The notes under the pieces: generated by a model | The model's input: only the letters and a program-made list of their open reading frames with translations | What the model was told of the DNA's origin: nothing | The model's database searches: none | Part shown: positions 12,001 to 24,000 of the stretch, one piece after another | Layout: each line of letters starts with the position of its first letter | Numbering within the stretch: the first letter of the stretch is position 1 | Assembly (NCBI GenBank): GCA_026929865.2 | Contig: CM049414.1 | Location: forward strand, 1,862,001-1,926,000 | DNA from: Hyperoplus lanceolatus | Lineage: Eukaryota; Chordata; Actinopteri; Uranoscopiformes; Ammodytidae | Length of the DNA stretch: 64,000 nt | Reading direction: 5' to 3' | Position numbers and translations under genes: made by a program

Positions 12001-15000
12001 TGTTGTAGTTGGTGCACCGTTTGTTGTTGTAGTTGGGGCTGCAGTTGTTCTAGTTGTCCCAGCAGATGTTGTAGTTGGGGCAGCAGTTGTTGTAGTTGGA
12101 GCTGCAGTTGTTGTTGTTGTTGGAGCGGTTGTTGAAGTTGGGGCAGCAGTTATTGAAATTGGTGCTGGAGTTGTTGCAGTTGGAGCTGCAGTTGTTTTGG
12201 GGGCAGCACTTGTTGGGGCTGCAGTTGTTGTTGTTGGTTCAGCGGTACTTCTGATGGATCCTGCAGTTGTTGTGGTGGCAGCAGTTGTGGTCGTTGGAGC
12301 TACAGTTGTTGTAGTTGGAGCAGCAGTTGTTGTTGTCTTTGTTGTGGGCGCCGCGGTTGTTGTAGATGGGGCAGCAGTTGTTGGAGTTGGAGCTGCAGTT
12401 GTTTTGGGGCAGCACTTGTTGTTCTGGGAACAGTTGTTGTTGTTGCAGCGGTACTTGTCGTTGGTCCTGCAGTTGTTGTGGGGGCAGAAGTTGTGGTCGT
12501 AGCTGTCGCAGTTGTTGTAGTTGGAGCTTGAGTTGTTGTAGTTGGAGCAGCAATTTTTGTTGTGGGGACAGCAGTTGTTGTAGTTGTCACATAATTTGTT
12601 TTTGGTGCAGCAGTTGTTGTAGATTGGGCTGCAGTTGATTTTGTGGAGGCATCAGTTGTTGTAGTTTTGGCTGGGTGTTGATGTTGTTGGGGCAGTAGTT
12701 GTAGTTAAAGCTGCAGTTGTTGTTTTAGGACTTTGTGATTGTTGTAGTTATCGTGGCAGTTTTGTTGGTGCTGCAGTTGTTGTAGAGTGGGCTGCAGTTG
12801 ATGTTGGGGGCAGCAGTTGTAGTTTTTGGCTGGAGTTGTTGTAGTTGGGGCTTTGGTTGTTTATTGTAGTTGGGGCTGCAGTTGTTGTAGTTGTCGCAGC
12901 AGATGTTGTAGTTGGGGCAGCAGTTGTTGTAGTTGGAGCTGCAGTTGTTGTTGTTGGTGGAACGGTTCTTGAAGTTGGGGCAGCAGTCCTTGAAATTGGT
13001 GCTGGAGTTGTTGCAGTTGGAGCTGCAGTTGTTTTGGGGGCAGCACTTGTTGGGGCTGCAGTTGTTGTTGTTGGTTCAGCGGTACTTGTAGTCGGTCCTG
13101 CTGCTCTTGTTGTGGCAGCTTGGTTAACAGTGGGTTGGAGCTGCAGTTGTTGTAGTTGGAGCAGCAGTTGTTGTTGTTGTTGTGGCCCTTGTGATTTATT
13201 TATAGATGGGGCAGCAGTTGTTGTTGGTGCAGCAGTTGTTGGAGTTGGAGCTGCAGTTGTTTTGGGGGCATCACTTGTTGCAGTTGTTGTAGTTGGAGCT
13301 AGTTGTTGTAGTTGGAGCAGCAGTTGTTGTTGTGGGACAGCGGTTGTTGTAGTTGTCACAGTTGTTGTTGGTGCAGCAGTTGTTGTAGATTGGGCTGCCG
13401 TTGATTTTGTGGTGGCAGCAGTTATAGTTGTTTGGCTGGAATTGTTGTAGTTGGGGCATGAGTTTGTTGTTGTTGTTGTGGCAGCAGTTGTTGTAGTTGG
13501 GGCAGCAGTTGTTGTTTGTGCAGCAGTTGTTGTAGTTGGGGGTTGCAGTTGTTGTAGTTAAAGCTGCAGTTGTTGTCAGGACAGCGATTGTTGTAGTTGT
13601 CGTAGCAGTTGTTGGTGCAGCAGTTGTTGTAGAGTGGGCTGAGTTGGTCTTGCGGGCAGCAGGTGTAGTTGTTGGCTGGAGTTCTTGTAGTTGGGGCACC
13701 GTTTGTTGTTGTAGTTGGAGCTGCAGTTGTTGTTGTTGTCACAGCAGATGTTGTAGTTGGGGCAGCAGTTGTTGTAGTTGGAGCTGCAGTTGTTGTTGTT
13801 GTTGGAGCGGTTGTTGAAGTTGGGGCAGCAGTTATTGAAATTGGTGCTGAGTTGGTAGTTGGAGCTCAGTTGTCTTGGGGAGCAGCACTTGTTGGGGCTG
13901 CAGTTGTTGTTGTTGGTTCAGCGGTACTTCTAGTCGGTCCTGCAGTTGTTGTGGTGGCAGCAGTTGTGGTGGTTCAGGGCTGATTGTTGTAGTTGGAGCA
14001 GCAGTTGTTGTTGTCTTTGTTGTGGGCGCCGCGGTTGTTGTAGATGGGGCGGCAGTTGTTGTTGGTGCTGCAGTTGTTGAGTTAGACTGCAGTTGTTTTG
14101 GGGCAGCACTTGTTGTTGGGAACACCAGTTGAAGCTAGTGTTATGGCGTGCTTGTTGTTGGTCCTGCAGTTGTTGTGGGGCAGAAGTTGTGGTCATGTCT
14201 GTCACAGTTGTTGTAGTTGGAGCTTGAGTTGTTGTAGTTGGAGCAGCAATTTTTGTTGTGGGGACAGCAGTTGTTGTAGTTGTCACATAATTTGTTTTTG
14301 GTGCAGCAGTTGTTGTAGATTGGGCTGCAGTTGATTTTGTGGAGGCATCAGTTGTTGTAGTTTTGGCTGGAATTGTTGATGTTGTTGGGGCAGTAGTTGT
14401 AGTTAAAGCTGCAGTTGTTGTTTTCGGGACAGCGATTGTTGTAGTTGTCGTAGCAGTTTTTGTTGGTGCTGCAGTTGTTGTAGAGTGGGCTGCAGTTGAT
14501 GTTGCGAGGGCAGCAGTTGTAGTTTTTGTGGCTGGAGTTGTTGTAGTTGGGGCACCGTTTGTTGTTGTAGTTGGGGCTGCAGTTGTTGTAGTTGTCGCAG
14601 CAGATGTTGTAGTTGGGGCAGCAGTTGTTGTAGTTGGAGCTGCAGTTGTTGTTGTTGGTGGAACGGTTCTTGAAGTTGGGGCAGCAGTCCTTGAAATTGG
14701 TGCTGGAGTTGTTGCAGTTGGAGCTGCAGTTGTTTTGGGGGCAGCACTTGTTGGGGCTGCAGTTGTTGTTGTTGGTTCAAACGGTGCCCCATAGTGGATC
14801 CTGCTGTCTTGTTTTGTAGCAGCAGTTGTGGTCGTTGGAGCTGCAGTTGTTGTAGTTGGAGCAGCAGTTGTTGTTGTTGTTGTGGGCTGTGATTTATTTA
14901 TAGATGGGGCAGCAGTTGTTGTTGGTGTAGTTGTTGGAGTTGGAGCTGCAGTTGTTTTGGGGGCATCACCTTGTTGCAGTTGTTTGTAGTTGGAGCTTCA

Positions 15001-18000
15001 GTTGTTGTAGTTGGAGCAGCAGTTGTTGTTGTGGGGACAGCGGTTGTTGTAGTTGTCACAGAAGTTGTTGTTGGTGCAGCAGTTGTTGTAGATTGGGCTG
15101 CCGTTGATTTTGTGGTGGCAGCAGTTATAGTTGTTTTGGCTGGAATTGTTGTAGTTGGGGCAACGGTTGTTGTTGTTGTTGTGGCAGCAGTTGTTGTAGT
15201 TGGGGCAGCAGTTGTTGTTTGTGCAGCAGTTGTTGTAGTTGGGGTTGCAGTTGTTGTAGTTAAAGCTGCAGTTGTTGTCAGGACAGCGATTGTTGTCGTT
15301 GTCGTAGCAGTTGTTGTTGGTGCAGCAGTTGTTGTAGAGTGGGCTGCAGTTGATGTTGCGAGGGCAGCAGGTGTAGTTGTTGTGGCTGGAGTTCTTGTAG
15401 TTGGGGCACCGTTTGTTGTTGTAGTTGGAGCTGCAGTTGTTGTTGTTGTCACAGCAGATGTTGTAGTTGGTGCAGCAGTTGCAGTTGGAGCTGAAGTTGT
15501 TGTAGTTGGTACAGCAGTTGTTATAGTTGTCACGGCGGTTGTTGTTGTGGGGGAAGTGGCTGTTGAGTTGATTTCATTGTCGAAGTTGGTGACGTTTGAA
15601 GTTGCATTTCTCAAAGAATCTTGAATCTCAATAGAAGAAGGTGCAGATGTGTTTGCAACCTCAATGTCCAGTATATTGTCAACTGACCCGCTTCTGCAGA
15701 ATGAGAAACAATAAATACTGTTTCAAATAAAGGTTTTGTCCAATAAAGTCAAATTTTCACATGAAAAGCCTTAATATATTACCTGAATTCCACCACTTCA
15801 AAGGACCTAGCATCACCGGACATTTTTAAGGAAGAAAGGTCCAAGCTGCAAAAACAAAAAGCACGTTGTAATTTACTTTTTACTTTAAATCATAGGCATT
15901 TTTACATATATTATGTAGACTATCTAATGATTTCTGATATGAAAATGCAAGTTGCTAGTTCTGTTTGAATATTTCATGTTTTTTTCAGATTTGTTTGTAG
16001 TGCGGGGAACAAACTTAGGCCAGGAGACAAAAACACAGGAGGAAACTAAGTGAAGTCTTGCCATCACACCAAAAAAACGCTAGCCGTGTTTGAATTCTTA
16101 ATGTTACAACCCTTGATTCAACAGACCCAGGAGCTGATTGTGTAGAAACATAAATTAGAAGAATGTGAAATAATTTCTAATCCTCTCTGACATAATCAAT
16201 TGAATACAGTACAAATATAGAATGTACATTCAAGCAAATAAACCACCCCTGTGATCTTGTTTTCATTATTAGACCTGCATTTAAGCAGGAGCAGTAACTA
16301 GTAAGTGTCTTTTTTGGTCCCTAACTCATACAACATAATTATAATGAATTGCATTTCATACAGTTTTACCATGTAGATTTCTTCATGGTCTGCTTTCTGG
16401 TTTTATTATTTCTAATCAAATAATCCAGTAGATTGACCAACAAGTGTTCTAAGGTTGAGACTCACATGTGTGTGCATCTTTGACTCGATTCTTAAAAGCT
16501 GTGGATGATGAATCATTTAAGTCCATTGTGAATCTGTCGTGAACAGATTTGAAGGTCACCCTTCGTATTATGGTTATCGTTGGGACAACTGCTGTTGTGG
16601 GGAAGGCAATGGCTGTAGTTGTTGCGATAGCAGTTGTTGTAGAGCAGCAGTTGTTGTTGACGACCACAGCGTTGTTGATTGTGGTAGTGGGTGTGTAAAG
16701 CTTAGGGCAGCAGTTGTCATCCTTAGAGTGTCTGAATTTGTGGATCAACAGATGTTGCTGGTGCAGAAAGCGTTTGTAATTGGAAAGCAAGTTGTTGTGG
16801 TTCAGTGCCATTAATTTTTGTGATTAGAGCAGCCAGGCTGCTGTGTGGTGGCAATTTGTTGAGATTTGGTATCAATTGTTGTAGTTTGGGCTGCAATGTT
16901 GTTATTATGCTTGCAGTTTGTTGTAGTTATTACCCAACATTGGAATTTGGGTTGTCAGTTGTAGCTGAGTTGGTAGTGGAAGCAGCAGTTGTTTTTGGGG
17001 GGCCTGTTGTTGTTGTTTGGGCTGCATTTGTTGCAGTTGTAGCTGCAGTTGTTGTGGGAGCAGCGGTTGTTTTAGTTGGGGAAGTGGTTTTTGTTGGTGT
17101 AGCAGTTGTTGTAGTTAGGGAATCAGTTGTTGTAGTTGGAGATGCAGTTGTTGTTGTTGGGGCAACAGTTGTCACTGTTGGGGCTACAGTTGTTGTAATT
17201 GGGGTGGCAGTTGTTGTCGTTGGGGCTGCAGTTGTTGTTGGCGCAGTGGTTGTTGTAGTTGAAGCAGTTGTTGTTGGAACAATTATTGTGAATTGGGGCA
17301 TCAGTTGTTGTAGTTGGAGCTGCAGTTGGTGTGGTGGAAGTGGACATTTTTGTTGGGCTGGTGTTGTCATCGGGGCTGCAGTAGTTGTTGTGGTGGAGAG
17401 GTTGTTGTAGTTAGGCAGCAGTTCTTGTAGTTGGGCCTGAAGTTGCTGGCCTTGGGGGCTGCTGTTGTTGTGGCAACCTTGGGTTGATGTAGTTAGACAG
17501 CAGTTGTTTAGAGAGCTGCAGTTGTTGTTGTAGCTGTTGTAGTTGCGGGCCCAGCGGTTGTTGTAGTTAGGGCATGGTTATTGTTGATGAAACCGTTGTC
17601 GTTGTTAGGCTGCAGTTGTTGGGGCTACAGTTGTTGTTGTTGTAGTTGAGGCAGCAGTTGTTTTCGTTGGGGCAACAGTTGTGATTGTTGGCACAGTTGT
17701 TGACATTGTTGGGGCTATAGTTGTTGTTGTTTTGGGCTGCATTTGTAATTGGAGCTGCAGTTGTTGTTTTGGCCACAGCGGTAGTGGTAGTCGGACCAGC
17801 AGTTGTTGTTGGGGCTGCGGTTGTTGTAGTTTGAACAGTTGTTGTTCGTGCAGCGGTTGTGGTAGATGGGGCAGCAGTTCTTGAGGTTGTTGCTGCAGTT
17901 GTTGTAGTTGGAGCTGCAGTTGTTGTTGGTGCAGCAGTTTTTGTGGACTCAGCGGTTGTTGTAGTTGGGGCAACAGTTGTTGTTGGGGCAGCAGTTGTTT

Positions 18001-21000
18001 CTGTTGGAGCAGCAGTTGTTATATGTGCAGCAGTTGTTGTTGTGGGTGCAGCGGTTGTAGTAAGTTGAGACAGCAGTTGTTGTTAGTGCAGCTGTTGTCG
18101 TTGTTGGGTCTGAAGTTGTTGTTGGGGCTACAGTTGTTGTTGTAGTTTGGGCAGCGGTTGTTGTCGTCTGGGAAGCAGTTGTTGTTGTGGGTGCAGCGGT
18201 CGTTGTAGTTGAGGCAGCAGTTGTTGTAGTTAGTGTCAGTTGTTGTAGCTGGGCTGTTTGTTGTCGTTAGGGCAGCAGTTGTTGTTCTTGTGGCTGCATT
18301 AGTTGTCATTGTTGGGGCTGTAGTTGTTGTTGTAATTGGGCCAGGAGTTGTTGTTTTTTGGGCTGCAGTTGAAATTTGAGCTGTAGTTGTTGTGGAGGCA
18401 GCAGTTGTTGTGGACGCTGCGGTTGTTTTAAATGGAGCTGCAGTTGTAGTTGTTGGTGGAGCGGTTGTTGTAGTGGGGCATGGATTCTTGAAATTGCTGC
18501 TGGAGTTGTTGTAGTTGGAGCTGCAGTTGTTTTGGGGGCAGCACCTGTTGTTGGGGCTGCGGGTTATTTGTTAATTGGTTCAGCAGTACTTGTAGTCGAT
18601 CCTGCAGTTGTTGTGGAGGCAGCAGTTGTGGTCGATGGAGCTGCAGTTGTTGTAGTTGGAGCAGCAGTTGTTGTTGTGGGCACAGCAGTTGTTGTAGTTG
18701 GGCATCAGGACGTTGTTGTTTTTGTGGGAATGCCGGTTGTAGTTGTTGCAGCTGTATTTGTGAATTAGGGCATCGATTGTTGAAGTTGGAGCTGCGGTTG
18801 TTTGGCCGTTGGGGCAGTTATCGTTGTTGGCGCTGCAGTTGTTGTTGAGGCTGCAGTTTGATGTTGTGGGGGCTGCAGTTGTAGTAGGAGCAGCAGTTGT
18901 TGTAGTTGGGGCTTGAGTTCATCAGTAGTTGAGACGGGTGTTGCTGTAGTTGCAGCAGTGATTGTAGTTGGGGCCAGAAGCGGTTGTAGTTGGAGCTGCA
19001 GTTGTTGTGTGGGCAGTGGTAGTTGTAGTTGGAGCTGGAGTTGTTGTTGTCAGACTAGTAGATGGTGAAGTTGGGGCTGCAGTTGATTTGTGTGGGCAGT
19101 TGTTGTAGTTGGAGCTGCACTTGTTGTGGGAACAATGGTTGTTGTTGTAGGTGCCGCAGCAGCTGTTGTTTGAGCAGCAGTTGTTGGAGGAAGTGGGCTG
19201 CAGTTGATGTTCTCGGGACAGCAGTCGTAGTAGTTGGGCCTGTAGTTGCTTTAGTTGGGGCAGTTTGTTGTTGTAGTGGCAGCAGTTATTTAACAGTTGG
19301 GGCTACAGTTGTTGTGGGAGTGGCGGTTGTTGTAGTTATGCATAGCAGTTGTTTTGGGCAGCACTTGTTGTTGAGGCTGCAGTTGTTGTTCTTGGTTCAG
19401 CAGTACTTGTAGTCGGTCCTGCGGTTGTTGTGGTGGCAGTTGTGGTCGATGGAGCTGCAGTTGTTGCAATTGGAGCAGCAGTTGTTATCGTGGGCTGTAG
19501 CGGTTGTTGTAGATGAGACAGCGGTTGTTGTTGGTGCAGCAGTTATTATAGTTTGTGACATCAGTTTATTTTGTGGAGCTATGGTTTGATGTTATTGAAT
19601 ACATGATTGTGATGGGCAGCAGTTCATTTGTAGTGCAGCAATAATACATTGCAGCAGCATTTTAGTTAGGGCATCAGTTGTGGAAAGTTTGGGCCATTAT
19701 CAGTGCGATGATGATGATCATCAGTTATTCAACATCTGGTTGCAGTCGATGGGACTCAGGTGTATCATTGATGGAGGCTGCAGTTGTCGCCGGAGCAACA
19801 GTTGTTGTAGTTGGGGCTTAGGTTGTATTAGTTGGGGCGGTTGTTGCTAGTAGTTGCAGCAGTGATTGTAGTTGGGGCAAGCGGTTCATGGCGTTCAGGC
19901 TGCAGTTGTTGTGTGGGCAGCAGTAGTTGTAGTTGGAGCTGGAGTTGTTGTTGTCGGGCCAGTAGTTGTTGTAGTTGGGGCTGCAGTTGATTTCGTGTGG
20001 GCAGTTGTTGTAGTTGGAGCTGCACTTGTTGCTGTGGGAACAGCGGTTGTTGTAGGTGCCGCAGCAGCTGTTGTTTGAGCAGCAGTTTTTGTAGAGTGGG
20101 CTGCAGTTGATGTTCTCGGGACAACAGTCGTAGTAGTTGGGCCTGTAGTTTCTTTAGTTGGGGCAACGGTTGTTGTTGTAGTGGCAGCAGTTGTTGTAGT
20201 TGGGGCTACAGTTGTTATTGGGCGTGGCGGTTGTTTGTAGTTGTCGCAGCAGTTGTTTTAGGGGGCAGCACTTGTTGTTGGGGCTGCAGTTGTTGTTGTT
20301 GGTTCAGCAGTAGCATGTTGGTCCTGCAGTTGTTGTGGGTAGCGGCAGTTGTGGTCGATGGAGCTGCAGTTGTTGTAATTGGAGCAGCAGTTGTTGTTGT
20401 TGTGGGCGCAGCCGGTTGTTGTAGATGGGCAGCGGTTGTTGTTGGTGCCGGCAGTTGTTGTAGTTGGGGGCATCAGTTGTTTTGTGGGGGCTGTGGCAGT
20501 GTAGTGTAGCTGCAATTGTTGTGGGGCAGCAGTTGTTGTGGGCACGGCAATTGTTGTTGCAGCAGTATTTTTAGTTAGGGCATCAGTTGTTGAAGTTGGA
20601 GCTGCGGTTGTTGTCATTGGGTAAAGCAGTTGTCGTTGTTGGCGCTGCAGTTGTTGTTGAGGCTGCAGTTGATGTTGTGGGGGCTGCAGTTGTAGTAGGA
20701 GCAGCAGTTGTTGTAGTTGGGGCTTGAGTTGTCGTAGTTGGGGCAACGGGTGTTGCTGTAGTTGCAGCAGTGATTGTAGTTGGGGCAGAAGCGGTTGTAG
20801 TTGGAGCTGCAGTTGTTGTGTGGGCAGTAGTAGTTGTAGTTGGAGCTGGAGTTGTTGTTGTCGGGCCAGTAGATGGTGTAGTTGGGGCTGCAGTTGATTT
20901 TGTGTGGGCAGTTGTTGTAGTTGGAGCTGCACTTGTTGTTGTGGGAACAGCGGTTGTTGTTGTTGGAGTGCTGCAGCAGCTGTTGTTTGAGCAGCAGTTG

Positions 21001-24000
21001 TTGTAGAGTGGGCTGCAGTTGATGTTCTCGGGACGCGCTTGATCGTAGTAGTTGGGCCTGTAGTTGCTTTAGTTGGGGCAACGGTTGTTGTTGTAATTCA
21101 ACGTAGTTGTTGTAGTTGGGGCTGGTTGTTGTGGCGTAGCGGTTGTTGTAGTTGTCGCAGCAGTTGTTTTGGGGGCAGCACTGTTGTTGGGGCTGCAGTT
21201 GTTGTTGTTGGTTCAGCAGTACTTGTAGTCGGTCCTGCAGTTGTTGTGGTGGCAGCAGTTGTGGTCGATGGAGCTGCAGTTGCTGTATTGGAGCAGCAGT
21301 TGTTGTTGTGGGTGCAGCAGTTGTTGTAGTTGGGGCATCAGTTGTTTTTGTGGGGGCTGCAGTTGTAGTTGTAGCTGCAATTTTGTGGGGGCAGCAGTTG
21401 TTGTGGGCGCAGCAATTGTTGTTGCAGCAGTATTTTTAGTTAGGGGCATCAGTTGTTGAAGTTGGAGCTGCGGTTGTTGTCGTTGGGGCAACAGTTATCG
21501 TTGTTGGTGCTGCAGTTGTTGTTAGGCTGCAGTTGATGTTGTGGGGGCTGCAGTTGTGGAGGAGCAGTTGTTGTAGTTGGGGCTTGAGTTGTCGTAGTTG
21601 GGGCTTGCGGTTGTTTGTAGTTGCAGCAGTGATTGTAGTTGGGGCAGAGGCGGTTGTAGTTGGAGCTGCAGTTGTTGTGTGGGCAATAGTAGTTGTGGTG
21701 GAGCTGGAGTTGTTGTTGTCGGGCCAGTAGTTGTTGAAATTTGAGCTGCAGTTGTTGTGGAGGCTGCAGTTGTTTTGGTCGCTGCGGTTGTTTTAGTTGG
21801 AGCTGCAGTTGTTGTTGGTGGGCGGTTGTTGTAGTTGCGGCAGCAGTTCTGAAATTGCTGCTGGAGTTGTTGTAGTTGGAGCTGTAGTTGTTTTGGGGGC
21901 AGCACTTGTTGTTGGGGCTGCAGTTGTTGTTGTTGGTTCAGCAGTACTTGTGATGAGTCTGCAGTTGTTGTGGTGGCTGCAGTTGTGGTCGTGGGCACAG
22001 TTGTTGTAGTTGGAGCAGCAGTTGTTGTTGTTGTAGCGCAGCGGTTGTTGTAGATGGGGCAGCGGTTGTTGTTGGTGCAGCAGTTGTTGTAGTTAGAGGC
22101 ATCAGTTGTTTTGTGGGGGCTGCAGTGGTAGTTGTAGCTGCAATTTTGTGGGGGCAGCAGTTGTTGTGGGTGCAGCAATTGTTGTTGCAGCAGTATTTGT
22201 AGTTAGGGCATCAGTTGTTGAAGTTGGAGCTCGGTTGTTGTCGTTGGGGCAACAGTCATCGTTGTTGGGCGCTGCAGTTGTTGTTGAGGCTGCAGTTGAT
22301 GTTGTGGGAGCTGCAGTTGTAGTAGGAGCTGCAGTTGTTGCAGTTTGGGCTTGAGTTGTCGTAGTTGGGACGCGGTTGTTGCTATGGTGCAGCAGTGATT
22401 GTAGTTGGGGCAGAAGCGGTTGTAGTTGGAGCTGCAGTTGTTGTGTAGGCCGAGCGTGGGTGTAGTTGGAGCTGGAGTTGTTGTTGTCGGGCCAGTAGTT
22501 GGTGTAGTTGGGGCTGCAGTTGATTTTGTGTGGGCAGTTGTTGTAGTTGGAGCTGCACTTGTTGTTGTGGAACAGCGGTTGTTGTTGTAGGTACTGCAGC
22601 AGCTGTTGTTTAGTAGCAGTTGTTGTAGAGTGGGCTGCAGTTGATGTTCTCGGGACAGCAGTCGTAGTAGTTGGGCCTGTAGTTGCTTCTGGATTGGGGC
22701 AACGGTTGTTGTTGTAGTGGCAGCAGTTGTTGTAGTTGGGGCTACAGTTGTTGTGGGCGTAGAGGTTGTTGTAGTTGTCGCAGCAGTTGTTTTGGGGGCA
22801 GCACTTGTTGTTGGGGCTGCAGTTGTTGTTGTTGGTTCAGCAGTACTTGTAGTCGGTCCTGCAGTTGTTGTGGTGGCAGCAGTTGTGGTCGATGGAGCTG
22901 CAGTTGTTGTAATTGGAGCAGCAGTTGTTGTTGTAGGCGCAGCGGTTGTTGTAGATGGGGCAAGCGGTTGTTGTTGGTGCAGCAGTTGTTGTAGTTGGGG
23001 CATCAGTTGTTTTGTAGGGCACAATTTGTAGTTGTAGCTGCAATTTTGTGGGGCAGCAGTTGTTGTGGGTGCAGCAATTGTTGTTTACGCTTAAGTATTT
23101 GTGATTGGGGCATCAGTTGTTGAAGTTGGAGCTGCGGTTGTTGTCGTTGGGGCAGCAGTCATCGTTGTTGGCGCTGCAGTTGTTGTTGAGGCTGCAGTTG
23201 ATGTTGTGGGGGCTGCAGTTGGCATTAGGAGCTGCAGTTGTTGTAGTTTGGGCTTGAGGTTGTCGTAGTTGGGGGACGCGGTTGTTGCTGTAGTTGCGGC
23301 AGTGATTGTAGTTGGGGCAGAAGCGGTTGTAGTTGGAGCTGCAGTTGTTGTGTGGGCAGTAGTAGTTGTAGTTGGAGCTGGAGTTGTTGTTGTCGGGCCA
23401 GTAGTTGGTGTAGTTGGGGCTGCAGTTGATTTTGTGTGGGCAGTTGTTGTAGTTGGAGCTGCACTTGTTGTTGGTGGGAACAGCGGTTGTTGTTGTAGGT
23501 GCGCTGTTGTTTGAGCAGCAGTTCTTGTTGTGAAAGTGGGCTGCAGTTGATGTTCTCGGGACAGCAGTCGTGGTGGTTGGGCCTGTAGTTGCTGGTTGGG
23601 GCAACGGTTGTTGTTGTAGTGGCAGCAGTTGTTGTAGTTGGGGCTACAGTTGTTGTGGGCGTAGCGGTTGTTGTAGTTGTCGCAGCAGTTGTTTTGGGGC
23701 AGCACTTGTTGTTGGGGTGCAGTTGTTGTTGGTTCAGCAGTACTTGTAGTCGGTCCTGCAGTTGTTGTGGTGGCAGCAGTTGTAGTCGATGGAGCTGCAG
23801 TTGTTGTAATTGGAGCAGCAGTTGTTGTTGTGGGCGCAGCGGTTGTTGTAGATGGGGCAGCGGTTGTTGTTTGTGCAGCAGTTGTTGTAGTTGGGGCATC
23901 AGTTGTTTTTGTGGGGGCTGCAGTTGTAGTTGTAGCTGCAATTTTTGTGGGGGCAGCAGTTGTTGTGGGCGCAGCAATTGTTGTTGCAGCAGTATTTTTA

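Larger units (their letters stand above)
1..15560 (-). repeat. PTS array 3: Thr/Ala/Pro mucin array, continuing past the left edge
   Basis: Coding array after the second SEA module. From 1 to about 3267 the Thr frame appears open throughout; I checked the bases most likely to create stops, such as 1135, 2450 and 2762, and they read as Thr, Leu, Arg or Lys codons. Near 3267 a two-base deficit relative to the paralogous unit at 1561-1580 shifts the frame, and the Thr frame then continues to about 4.9 kb. From 5 to 11.4 kb shifts are frequent. Higher-order structure is clear: a marker at 168, 1845 and 3541 (1,677 and 1,696 bp apart), and another at 12161, 12998, 13843 and 14699 (837-856 bp apart). 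The absence of a terminal Cys-rich or membrane domain means the 3' end lies beyond position 1. Confidence 0.68.
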